Positions 55,497 through 64,000 of a stretch of DNA of 64,000 nt are shown piece after piece. The stretch is from Amorphophallus konjac (Eukaryota; Streptophyta; Magnoliopsida; Alismatales; Araceae). The notes under the pieces were generated by a model. The model was given only the letters and a program-made list of their open reading frames with translations. It ran no database searches and was not told the origin of the DNA. Numbering within the stretch: the first letter of the stretch is position 1; every line of letters starts with the position of its first letter. A program made the translations under genes and the position numbers. The DNA lies in contig CM040121.1 in assembly GCA_022559845.1 (NCBI GenBank), positions 345,500,243-345,564,242 on the forward strand. The letters run 5' to 3'.

Positions 55497-56209
55497 CTAC
55501 ACCCTCCCCCACTTAGAAAGAATTTGGTCCCCAAATTCAATACATGGATTGAGGAGAGTGTACTTACAGTCAAACAATTCTGGGAATCTTTTCTTCATGG
55601 CTGATTCTGTTTCCCATGTTGCTTCATAAGGCCATGTTTTCTTCCATTGAATCTTAACCATAGGAATGACCTTATTTCTGAGTTGACGTACTTCTCGTTC
55701 CAAAATCTTCATTGGCGTTTGTTCATATGTCAAGTCCTTCTGAATCTCTAGATTGTCATAAGTAATAATGTGATATGGATCATACACATACTTCTTCAGC
55801 ATCGAGACGTGAAATACGTCATGAACTCCTGCTAACTGTGGTGGCAAAGCCAATTTATAAGCCACTTCACCGATCCTTTCGAGGATTTCAAATGGACCGA
55901 TAAATCTTGGAGTTAGCTTTCCTTTAATGCTAAATCTTCGAATACCACGACCCGGAGAAACCTTTAGATATACATGTTCTCCTACTTGAAATTCCAAGTA
56001 GTGCCTTCGATTGTCAGCATAAGATTTCTGCCTATCTTGTGCCATTTTCATCCTTTCCTGAATGAGCTTGATTTTCTCTCTAGAATCCCTGATTAAATCG
56101 GGGCCTAGAAATTGCCTTTCCCCTATTTCATTCCAACATATTGGTGATCGACAACTTTTCCCATATAGAGCTTCAAAAGGTGCCATTTGTATGCTTGCTT
56201 GATAGCTGT
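55497..56209 (-). CDS. E12 pol C-terminus: integrase end and chromodomain (partial)
   Basis: The frame is open from the E13 junction to a TAG at 55497-55499. It begins near the conserved SYQASIQMAPFEALYGKSCR of Tekay-type integrases. Counting from that Met: IGERQFLGP (21-29), VGEHVYLKVSP (68-78), the GPF motif LTPRFIGPFEILERIGEVAY (91-110), HDVFHVSMLKKY (122-133), and a chromodomain at about 159-205 with KVIPMVKIQWKK, WPYEATWE and FPELF. The chromodomain is thought to direct insertion to heterochromatin. The stop codon lies within the first six bases of the LTR, so pol overlaps the LTR edge. No damage is seen in this part. Confidence 0.92.
55503..55517 (-). promoter_or_regulatory. E12 polypurine tract
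   Basis: CTAAGTGGGGGAGGG on the minus strand directly before the LTR, inside the pol frame; same tract as E1. Confidence 0.85.
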
Positions 56210-56422
56210 TGTTATTGTTGTGCCCCTGTGGTTTTGATGATGGTTTTAATGGTGGTTTTGATGTTTGGCCTTTGTAGTGAGCTATTCACTGTGAGTCATC
56301 TTGTGTGAGTCAAATCGCTAGTATTCACTTTCTGATCATAATGTAGTTCTTCATTAGTTCTAATATGGCATTGCATAATTGATTATGTTCAGTCATGTTA
56401 TACATTGGTCTTCAGGCGTCCC

Positions 56423-56763
56423 AAGTATGCATATTGTTTCAGGTTCTCCAAGTCTATACAATGAAGTCTGATCATTGCATTTGCATTCACAATGTCTTCA
56501 CATTTGAAGTCTGTACATCGGACTGCTTCTTTTGAAGTCTATACATTGTGGCCTTGAAACTTCAAGTATATACACCTTCAGTTGAACGCAAAGTGTATAC
56601 GTTGCAACGTTAACTCATTGGGCTGCAGCGTCAACTCAGCAAGTATGCACATCGCATTCAGTCTTTCAAGTCTATACACTCCATCTTCATAGGTTTCAAG
56701 TCTGTTCAGCATGCCTTGGTATTCACAGCCTTTAAAGTCTGTACAGCGTGAAGTCTAAACATT
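56423..56763. repeat. AAGTCTRTACAYTG motif array, about 12 copies
   Basis: Copies or close variants start near 56423, 56450, 56463, 56506, 56534, 56563, 56590, 56641, 56668, 56698, 56734 and 56750. Spacing is irregular (13-50 bases), so it is a dispersed motif and not a simple tandem array. Confidence 0.8.
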
Positions 56764-56774
56764 ATTTTCAGGGC

Positions 56775-57500
56775 TTGTCTTCGTGTCGTTTTGTTCCATT
56801 GCGTGTAGAACATTGCAGCACCTCGTGTTGCTTTCTGTGCCACCTCGTGTCGTTTCTTCAGTATTTAGTTGCTCATCTCGAGTCATCCTTTTTATCTTTG
56901 CTCTTGTGTTTTCGTGTCATTTACTGTAGTTACTCGAGTCATTTTCCTACTTTCTTTGTTTTATCACGTGTCGTTGTAGCCGTTCCTGTCTTCTGTCCTC
57001 GTGTTGTCTTTCCTAGACCCCGTGTCTTTCTTGCTTTGTGACCACACTTCGTGTCAGTTTCTATTTTCGTCTTCGAGTTGGTTTCAGTCCATGTTGTTTT
57101 CGTGTCGTTTTCGTCTTCGAGTTGGTTTCAGTCCATGTTATTTTCGTGTCATCCTCATCTTCGAGTCGTTCGTACGATTCGAGCAACTTAGTACTCGAGT
57201 TGTTTTCGTGTGTATTCAAGTCTTTTTAGTAAAGTGTCGTTTCACCTCGTGACATTCTCTTTGCTGTTTGTTATGTCGTGTTGTTTTTGTATTCATGTCT
57301 TCGTGTTATTCTTGTGTTTATGTCCTCGTGTTGTTTGTTTCTATCTTCGTCCAGGTTCCCTCTGATCGCGTGTTTGTCTACCGTTTCGCTCCGTGAGACT
57401 TCCTTCTCACCTCGTTCTGCTCTCATGAGACCTTGTGTCGTTCTCTTTGTAGTGTTTGTTTTGTCACCACTGTATCTCGTGTCGTTCTCAGTATAGTGCA
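56775..57500. repeat. TCGTGTYGTTTYC motif array, about 20 copies
   Basis: The motif recurs throughout, for example near 56777, 56846, 56966, 57048, 57090, 57234, 57265, 57325 and 57480. A 46-47 base unit containing it and GTCTTCGAGTTGGTTTCAGT is tandemly duplicated at about 57065-57150. Confidence 0.8.
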
Positions 57501-57757
57501 CCTCTTGTTGTTCCTACATACCTCGTGCAGTTTCAGCTTGCGTGTCAACCGACTCATTTCAGGTAGATATATATATAGCGAACCCTGAGTATTAATGGTT
57601 TTTATCTCCTTGCAGGTCCGAGGAAGATTATTCCCCAATAACTGGGCTGCACGTGATCCAATACTAGAGGAACAAATTCGATAAGGGCACGTGGCAGGAA
57701 GGTTCTGGATCGAGCGTGGGAGGCACACGCACTTTGTACCCTATCCATCTGCTGCTG

Positions 57758-57767
57758 CTATATATTG
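57758..57767 (+). promoter_or_regulatory. E13 LTR TATA box
   Basis: CTATATATTG, downstream of both motif arrays and upstream of a purine-rich leader. Confidence 0.55.
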
Positions 57768-58725
57768 AAGCCTTCGCCCACAGATGAAGGTCGATCGAAA
57801 GGTGAGAAAGAAAAAAGGCAGAAGTGCAGAGAGTTCGATCCAGTAAAAAGAAGAGAAGAAAACAGAGAGGTGAGAAAAAATTGAAGAAGAGGAAGAAGAG
57901 AGAATAGCAGAAAGAGTGAGAGAGAGAGAGAGAGCTCGAAGCTGAGAGTTCATAAAGAAGAAGAAGAAGATAGATTCTGGTTTCAGGATCAAATCCGAAC
58001 CAGTTTGCTCTATTGTGAGCTAAACTCCGTGTTTCATCGTTCCAGCATTCAGTCTGCTGTATCTTTTTCGTTTCGTGTTTTTTTACCTTTCTTTACTGTC
58101 CTTGTTTTGTTTCCGATCCTCTGGACTGAGGTCGGGTTCCTCCTGTGGTCTCAGGAGAAGGGAGACTAGTCTCCAGTTCTGGGCTTGTGGGTTGCAAGTC
58201 CAGGGGTCCCTCCGGTTAGGAGGAAGAGAGGCTCTGCCTCTGGTGGGTTGCTGGTAGCAGAGTGCTACTGGCTGGTTCACTGGTAGTGGGGCTGCTACCA
58301 GTGGGGTTCCCTCTTGGTATAGAGGAAGAGAGACGCGAGTCTCTGGTTTTTAGTGACCGTGGGTTGCTAGAGGTTCCCTCCAGGTAGGAGGAAGAGGGGA
58401 GTTTGTTCCCCTGGGTAAGCTGTGTATCAGCTTCTGTTGGCAAGCTGTGTTGCCCAGCTGTTAGTGAAGCCACACTTGGTTTGAGTGTGGGGTGGATGTA
58501 GGTCTGGAGGACCGAACCACCTAAAAATCTCTTGAGCAGTGGTTTGCATTGTGAGTGTGCTTCCACTAGATGCTTGAATAGGCGCGTCTCATGTGTTTGC
58601 TCATTGGTTTAATTGAATTTGGTTTTATTCTGAGATTGCGTCCAGCACTTGAGTTTTTATTTGGGCATTAATTGTAGAAGGATACATTCACCCCCCTCTG
58701 TATCCGGGCATTGCACCCTAACAAT

Positions 58726-58737
58726 TGGTATCAGAGC
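58726..58737 (+). promoter_or_regulatory. E13 primer binding site (initiator tRNA-Met)
   Basis: TGGTATCAGAGC two bases after the LTR end, as in Ty1/copia Sireviruses. Confidence 0.9.
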
Positions 58738-58854
58738 AGGTGTCTACCTAGAAGGTCCAGCGACCTGCAGATCCGATCTTGTAGTCTTCGATGCTTATCT
58801 ATTTTTAGTGCATCAATACTCTTGTTGCCTCGAATCTACTTGCTATTTGTTCCC

Positions 58855-61077
58855 ATGGCTAATCCACCGATTTTTAGTGGTACACACTTCAGTGCATGGC
58901 TTGCTAATCTAAAGAGTTATGTTAAATCTATTAATCCAGACCTGTGGAAAGTAATTTCACACGGTCCTCATGAACTACCAAAGAAAAAGTCCAAATGGAC
59001 TGACAGGCATACCTCCTTGCATGAAGAGAATCAGAAAGCTTTTAATCTGATGAAAGCAGCTATTGACAGAGCCTTATGGTCTTGTCTTCATGATTGCAGT
59101 TCTGCTAAAGATATTTTGAACATGCTGAAGTTAATTCAGAAGACAAAGAAGGACAGCTGCATGATGGCTGATAGAAATAATCAAGGCAGCATTCAAGATG
59201 AAGATGATGAGGTAAATCCTTTTGAAAATTATACTGTAGATGATTGGGAAAATGCATATGCTGAATTGCTAGAATCACATAAGAGCTTAAGAAGTCAGTA
59301 TAAAAAGTTGAAAAAGAATACTGGGTTAGAAAGGTCTAGATCCCCATGTGAAAATTGCTCCAGTATCAAGCAACTTCATGATACCTGTCTATCTGATATT
59401 CGTAGGTATAAAAATCAGAACGAAAACTTGATGAAGGAATGTAAATGTGTAAAATCTGATCTAAATAAGCTGAAATCTGAAGATAATTCTCTTAGAAAGT
59501 TCTCCAAAGAAAATGAAGAAAGTTTAGAGAAACTGAAAAAAGAGAACATTCTGATGATTGAGAAAATTGAAGCCATAAAATTTGTGAATGTGGAATTACA
59601 GAAAGATATTGAAGAGAAGGAAAAAGATTTGAAGAAATTTATGGCTGGAAGAAAACTTGAAACTAACTCAGAAGATCAGATTTTAATAAATGAGTTAATT
59701 CAGAATGACAAGCTTAAGGAAGAAAATGAGAAGTTAAAAATGCTGAACTCCACTATGTCTGAGAGGCTTCTAGCTTTAGAAAAAGGAAAATCTGTTTACT
59801 TTGAAGAATCTGAAAAAATGAAAAATCTGGAACAAGAAGTTGAGGATTGCAAAATTGCAAACAAAGTGCTAAGCGGATGTGTAAATTGCAATGAACAAGA
59901 AATTGCCAATTATGAAATACACATCGTTTCTCTGGAAAATGAAATTGAAGATTTGAATAAATCCCTGTCAAAATTTGTGAAAGGACAAGAAAATCTGGAC
60001 ATGTTGTTAGGTGTTAAGGTCAGTACTCAAAAGGAAGGGCTAGGCTACAACGATATAAATAAAAAGGCTTTCAAAAATAAGCTAATGACATCTTTTATCA
60101 AAGCATCAGATGTAGCCACCACCTCAGAAAATAAACAACCAAATGTTCAGAAGAATCAGAAACAAACAAAAGTTATTGATAAGGTCAGTCATGTGAAGAA
60201 AGGATTGGATCACACTGAAAATGTGCATGCTGTAAAACACACTGATATACCGAGACATGCACATAAGAGGGAAATCATGAAATGTCATTACTGTCACAAG
60301 ATATGCCATTTGATGCATGAGTGTGAATTAAAAGAACTGGATGATTTAAATGCTGAAATGATGGATGCTGGGAAATATCATGATAGAAATCCTGCTGCTC
60401 ATTCAAAGAAAAGTGAATGCTCGCATTGTGGTAGATTAGGCCACACCTTTGTTCAATGTTGGTTTGCTAATGGAAAGAAAAAATCACTCTCACATCATGC
60501 TAAATCTTATGCTAATCAACATGCTCTTAATATCAACAAAACTGCTTCTCTAAACTAGCATGTCAAATGTTTTAATTGTAACAAGCTTGGGCACAAGGCC
60601 ACTGAATGTTGGGCAAGTTTTTTTAGAAGAGAGTCTCCTTTCTGCTCCCATTGTGGGAAGCATGGCCATGCAGTCAAGGACTGCTGGCATGTCCAGGGTA
60701 GGAATAGAAATTTCAAAGAATTTGGTAGGAACAAACATGTTCTTAAAAGAATTCCTGTTTGCTCAAATTACAGAAAACTAGGCCACCACGTTGCTGCTTG
60801 CTGGGTGGCTGGTCATGAAAGAAAAAAAATTCATAATTATAACAGAAACCCTCATGCTCACTCTTATAATGCTCAAGTTCATGCTAGTGTACATAAGTGG
60901 AACATGAAACCTGCTAGTTCATGCCACTATTGTGGGCTGTCTAGGCATTCAATGCATAACTATTTTATCATGAACTCTGACGACTATTTGGCACAGAAAA
61001 GGATGCAGGCAGTCCCAAAAGGGGCCAATTACTATGCAAGACCCAAGACCACTTGGGTACCTGCTAGTGGAAAATAG
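58855..61077 (+). pseudogene. E13 gag with six zinc knuckles and one internal TAG
   Basis: The start MANPPIFSGTHFSAWLANLK is at 58855. The frame runs 741 codons with a single TAG at 60556-60558. The N-terminus is the copia gag (UBN2-type) pattern with DLWKVISHGP and ALWSCLHDCSSAKDI. Residues of about 155-430 are a Lys/Glu-rich coiled coil. Then come CCHC knuckles: CHYCHKICHLMHEC (about 477), CSHCGRLGHTFVQC (about 522), the TAG, CFNCNKLGHKATEC, CSHCGKHGHAVKDC, CSNYRKLGHHVAAC (second Cys lost) and CHYCGLSRHSMHNY (last Cys lost). The last residues PKTTWVPASGK resemble the gag-pol junction of Sireviruses. If the TAG is real, a 567-residue gag with two knuckles would be made. Confidence 0.88.
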
Positions 61078-63168
61078 GAAGGTGCCTGACAGGTGTGCCT
61101 TGGATGGAATAAAGGGGTAATAAACCAGGGCACATAAAACGACCCCATGCCTAAACGCTTCAAGTAAATCTACTGCTGCCTTCCTAATCTGAATTCAATT
61201 CTTAATCCATCAGACTGATGATTGTTGTTGAACATATAAACTGCCTGTTTTAGACTAGACATGATTATCATGATTAGAACAATCTTACTTGTCTGGCACG
61301 CCCTTTGTTCATCATGTTTGACCATTATGGTATATCAAATAGTAAGCTATCAAAGGCAGGGAAAATCTGTCTGGAGGTGCTTACTATGTGTGAAGTGGTC
61401 CTTCAGACCAAGTGCTCCGCCTAGTACCATAGGTCATTCTACTGAACAGGGCAGCCTGAATGTGCATGAATCACAAATTCATTTGTTTAGTTTTCATGGC
61501 AAACACTGCGTGCTCTCAGGGGAAGCTTCATGCTCATAGTCAGGGGGAGGCATGCTATTTTTGTGTCAATTTACTGACTCGTGCTCATTGCATTACATTC
61601 CACTTATTTGAAAAACCATAAGTTTGCTTCAACATATTGCATTTCAACTGATAGCATGCATGTCATTCAATAAATAATTAATATTTCCAAGAGTTGTGTG
61701 TGAGATGTCCTTGTGTGGGCTGAAAAGGAGCTTGTCAGGTCATCTGGTATCTGAAGAACCTTTGTCTGCCAATGTGGTTAATTGGTGCTGAGTTCAGTCA
61801 TCTCATGAGGTTGCAGCTTATTGCTCAAGAGCACTCTCTGGTTACTAGATTGAATTTCCTTAGGAAGATTTTATTTGTGAGCTCCTTGGTCTTTACTCTC
61901 TAGAGTTATCTCTCACTTGCTACTTTGCCGTATGGAGTGCTTCTCATCTCATCTCATCTCTCTTCATTTTGTTTGTCACCTTCTTATCCTGGTCTTATCC
62001 CCTTTGGTTCAGGAATTCTCTTGAAGGAAAATTCCTTCTTATAGCTTTGTCACTCTTATCAGATTTGATCAGAATACCTTAAACCACCCAAAATCTATTG
62101 TAACAAGTTATACCTGTTAATAAAGAACTTTAATGTATGGGGGTTATATTTTGTCCTTTAATTCTTCCAAGGTATTCCGCAATGGTTGGTCAACACATTG
62201 TAAAAATTTCTGTTAAATGGAAAAGCCTTGCTGAGGATTTCGTTTTAACTGAAACTTATGTGAAGAGGGCTGTGAGATAAAAAATTGTGTTAAGTAAGGG
62301 TTCTGTCTTGTGTCTAAGATCTTGAGAGGTGCTAGCAGGGAGTACGCCATACCTTGTGGCAGAGCAATGGCAATTGTGGAGAAATAGATATTCTAGATCA
62401 AAGAAGTCTAGAGGTTCTGTCATGATACAATTAGCTATCTCTGTTTTTTATGGAAAAGTTGAAATAAAAAAAAAAGAAGGGGAAAGAATAGTCAACAAAA
62501 AATTCATTGGTTTTCATTGGCATAAAGGTAGCCTGTCCTGAGTAACCAGGGATTCTGGTGTCTTATAAACATGTCTCCTTGTGTAAAAAGGGACAATTCT
62601 ACCTAGTGCTCAACAAATTGGTTGACTCTGTATGCCCTCTCTTGTCCTTTAAATGAAGTAATGAACTGTGCTTAACTATCTATTTGGTATTTCTTTGCCT
62701 GACAAACATAAGGAGTATTTTAATCGTAACCTTCTCTAGGCTAAGTACCTTTAACAGCTAGTTTTGTGATCATGTTGATTTAACGTCTTGAGGTAACTGA
62801 CCAAGGTATTCGAAAGAATATAATATATCCATATATTGAAGAGCGTACTTTAACGGTCAATGGCTGTGTTACATATTGAATAAGGGCAGTCTGGGTAATT
62901 CCTGAAAAAGTTCGATAAGAGTATAAAGTGACCCACCAAAACCCTTCATGTCCCTCAGGTTTCATCCAAAAACCCTCGTGTGCCCTTGCCGCTTCGTGTT
63001 CCTCCTCGTTCCGCTTCGTCTCGTGTGCTCCTTCAAACCCTTCTCTCCCGCTCATTCTTCTTCACTAAAATCTCATCTCCACCACAGAGTTCTCCTCCGT
63101 TCTTGGCTCTAGCTTCATTTCCAGCAGCAACCAGCAAGAAAGAGTTGATACTCTGAGAGTTACGACAA
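61078..63168 (+). other. E13 non-coding region between gag and extra ORF
   Basis: No pol motif in any frame. A purine motif CAGGGGGAGG (about 61540-61550) is like the short tract that follows pol in Sireviruses. The rest is AT-rich and has no clear repeats. A TATA-like GAGTATAAAG lies at about 62917-62926, about 250 bases before the next ORF. Confidence 0.6.
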
Positions 63169-63999
63169 ATGGATCAGCCAGAATCCGTCGCTCCTGTGGA
63201 AAGGAAGAGGAAGGGAAAAGAAATAGATGAGGAGCCTTCGTCCAAGCAGCAAAGATGTCTTGAACCAGAAACAGCTGCGGAAATGTCTTCAGCACAAGGT
63301 ACTAGGCCCTCTCAGTCTACCGTGTTTTTAGAGAGTGGGAAAATCATTCCTCCGAGGATAGTAAATTTCAGCGATGAATCCTTGTTTTTGAAGTTTCCAG
63401 CACTTTTGGAGATTATTGAGTTTCAGGAATTGAGAAAATTCCTAGAAAACCACCGTGTCTATTATCCTAGCCTGGTAATGGAATTTTACAATAATTTGTC
63501 TTTAAGCCGAGATAAGTCTGCTTTGATCTCGTCTGTTAAAGGGGTTGAGATGACAGTAACATGTGACTCTCTCCACAAAGCTCTTAGTATTCCAGAAAAA
63601 GGGGAAGTGGAGAGAGGATATAGATATAGTCTGCATGAAGCCTTTTCAGTCATTACTGGTAAACCCAGTAACATTCATGACAAGGGGCAATTGAAGCTGA
63701 AAGCTTACCAAACCTCGTCATTTCCCCCTCTTCACAAGCTTCTTCAAAACATCATTGCTTCAATAGTCACCCCACAGACTGGAGCTAGAGGAAGAATCAC
63801 AGACACACAGAGGTTCCTATTGTTCTGTCTGATTCAGAATGTAAAGATCTGTTTGCCTGAAATTATTTTTAATGTCATGAAGGGGTGTATTGGATCCAAA
63901 AGACACCTGCCCTACGCCGCCCATTTGACAAGTATTCAAAGATTCCCTTGGATGGAGAGGCCATGTCAAAAGTTAGGGCTCGAAACATTTTTAACATGA
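63169..63999 (+). CDS. E13 extra ORF, plant transposon-associated domain (tentative)
   Basis: An intact 276-codon frame starts ATG at 63169 and stops TGA at 63997-63999. The N-terminus is charged with a possible nuclear signal (ERKRKGKEIDEEPSSKQQR). The middle reads FPALLEIIEFQELRKFLENH, VYYPSLVMEFYNNLSLS and VKGVEMTVTCDSLHKALSIP. That arrangement (FY-N, then a G-hydrophobic strand, then L-x-IP) resembles the putative plant transposon protein domain often found in retrotransposon ORFs; this is a recollection of the pattern, not a search. A later part holds ITDTQRFLLFCLIQNVKICL. It lies after the purine motif, where Sireviruses carry an env-like or extra ORF. Function is unknown. Confidence 0.6.
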   Translation: MDQPESVAPVERKRKGKEIDEEPSSKQQRCLEPETAAEMSSAQGTRPSQSTVFLESGKIIPPRIVNFSDESLFLKFPALLEIIEFQELRKFLENHRVYYPSLVMEFYNNLSLSRDKSALISSVKGVEMTVTCDSLHKALSIPEKGEVERGYRYSLHEAFSVITGKPSNIHDKGQLKLKAYQTSSFPPLHKLLQNIIASIVTPQTGARGRITDTQRFLLFCLIQNVKICLPEIIFNVMKGCIGSKRHLPYAAHLTSIQRFPWMERPCQKLGLETFLT

Positions 64000-64000
64000 A

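Larger units (their letters stand above)
52407..55502 (-). repeat. E12 3' LTR (3.1 kb)
   Basis: On the minus strand it runs from TGTAGTGCCCCAG to GGGGCGTGGCA, 3096 bases. It is alignable with E1 over most of its length. It contains perfect GTAACGG/CCGTTAC hairpins at 53577-53602 and 54379-54404, the 55202-55220 hairpin shared with E8, the 53787-53880 shared block, and a TATA near 54982-54993. Confidence 0.92.
52407..56209 (-). mobile_element. E12: Tekay-like chromovirus end (reverse)
   Basis: A 3' LTR (52407-55502), a purine tract and the last 230-odd codons of pol, cut at about 56209 by E13. The pol end is free of stops, unlike that of E7. E1 has the same LTR type. It sits in E11. Confidence 0.9.
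56210..58723 (+). repeat. E13 5' LTR
   Basis: It runs from TGTTATTGTTGTGCCCC to GCACCCTAACA, about 2514 bases. It holds two motif arrays (below), a TATA at 57758, a GA-rich tract at 57830-57970 and the usual short tail before the primer site. Only one LTR copy is visible, so boundaries rest on TG/CA ends and the primer site. Confidence 0.85.
56210..64000 (+). mobile_element. E13: Sirevirus-like Ty1/copia element, pol-less, partial
   Basis: A 2.5-kb LTR, Met primer site, a long Sirevirus-type gag with many zinc knuckles, a non-coding stretch with a purine motif, and an extra ORF at the window end. No protease, integrase, RT or RNase H is found between gag and the purine motif, so this copy is non-autonomous. 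The 3' LTR lies beyond the window. The exact left end may be 56207 or 56210, because both offer a TG. Confidence 0.85.

Noticed and set aside
61261..61539. 92-codon frame after E13 gag as a pol remnant
   Set aside because: No protease, integrase or RT motif can be found in it.

Overview
The window reads as nuclear DNA of a flowering plant with a retrotransposon-rich genome. I find no host gene, rRNA, tRNA or CRISPR array. Almost every base can be assigned to LTR retrotransposons stacked inside one another, here named E1 to E13 from left to right, plus one solo LTR (S1). Initiator-Met primer sites, chromodomain integrase tails, a Sirevirus-type gag and an Ogre/Tat-type gag point to an angiosperm. 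The species cannot be told from the sequence.

Left stack (1-17231). E4 is a minus-strand Ty3/gypsy LTR with the very end of its coding region (15416-17231). It is cut by E3, a plus-strand chromovirus tail and 3' LTR (12418-15415). E3 is cut by E2, a minus-strand Ty3/gypsy element with a 3.5-kb LTR, primer site and gag start (6105-12417). E2 is cut twice: by E1, a gag-only element with 3.4-kb LTRs (1-6104), and by S1, a solo LTR of the E6 family (6799-8872).

Middle and right stack (17232-64000). E5 is a small LTR scrap cut by E6, a complete LTR-internal-LTR element with a perfect 5-bp target duplication (17355-23626), and then by E7. E7 (23699-38540) is the only element with a recognisable protease-RT-RNase H-integrase region, and it is full of stop codons. 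Its 5' LTR is split by E8, an Ogre/Tat-like gag-only element on the minus strand (26014-33896). Its integrase is cut by E9, a minus-strand chromovirus derivative (38541-49267). E9 is cut inside its chromodomain by E10 (41038-47982), then by E11 (49268-52406, same family as E8). E11 is cut by E12 (52407 to about 56209, Tekay-like pol end and LTR). E12 is cut by E13, a Ty1/copia Sirevirus-like element running to the window end.

How the parts relate. E1, E6, E8, E10 and probably E9 and E13 have LTRs, gag and priming signals but little or no pol, so they would depend on enzymes from relatives; E7 or E12 types are the obvious kind of donor. The most unusual coding content is a proline-rich ORF of unknown function that follows gag in E6 and E10, where pol should be, with a possibly related tail in E9. 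The most unusual non-coding content is a set of short hairpins (ACGGTC-loop-GACCGT type) plus a ~95-bp block. Both are shared by the LTRs or leaders of two otherwise unrelated lineages, Ogre/Tat-like E8/E11 and Tekay-like E1/E12.
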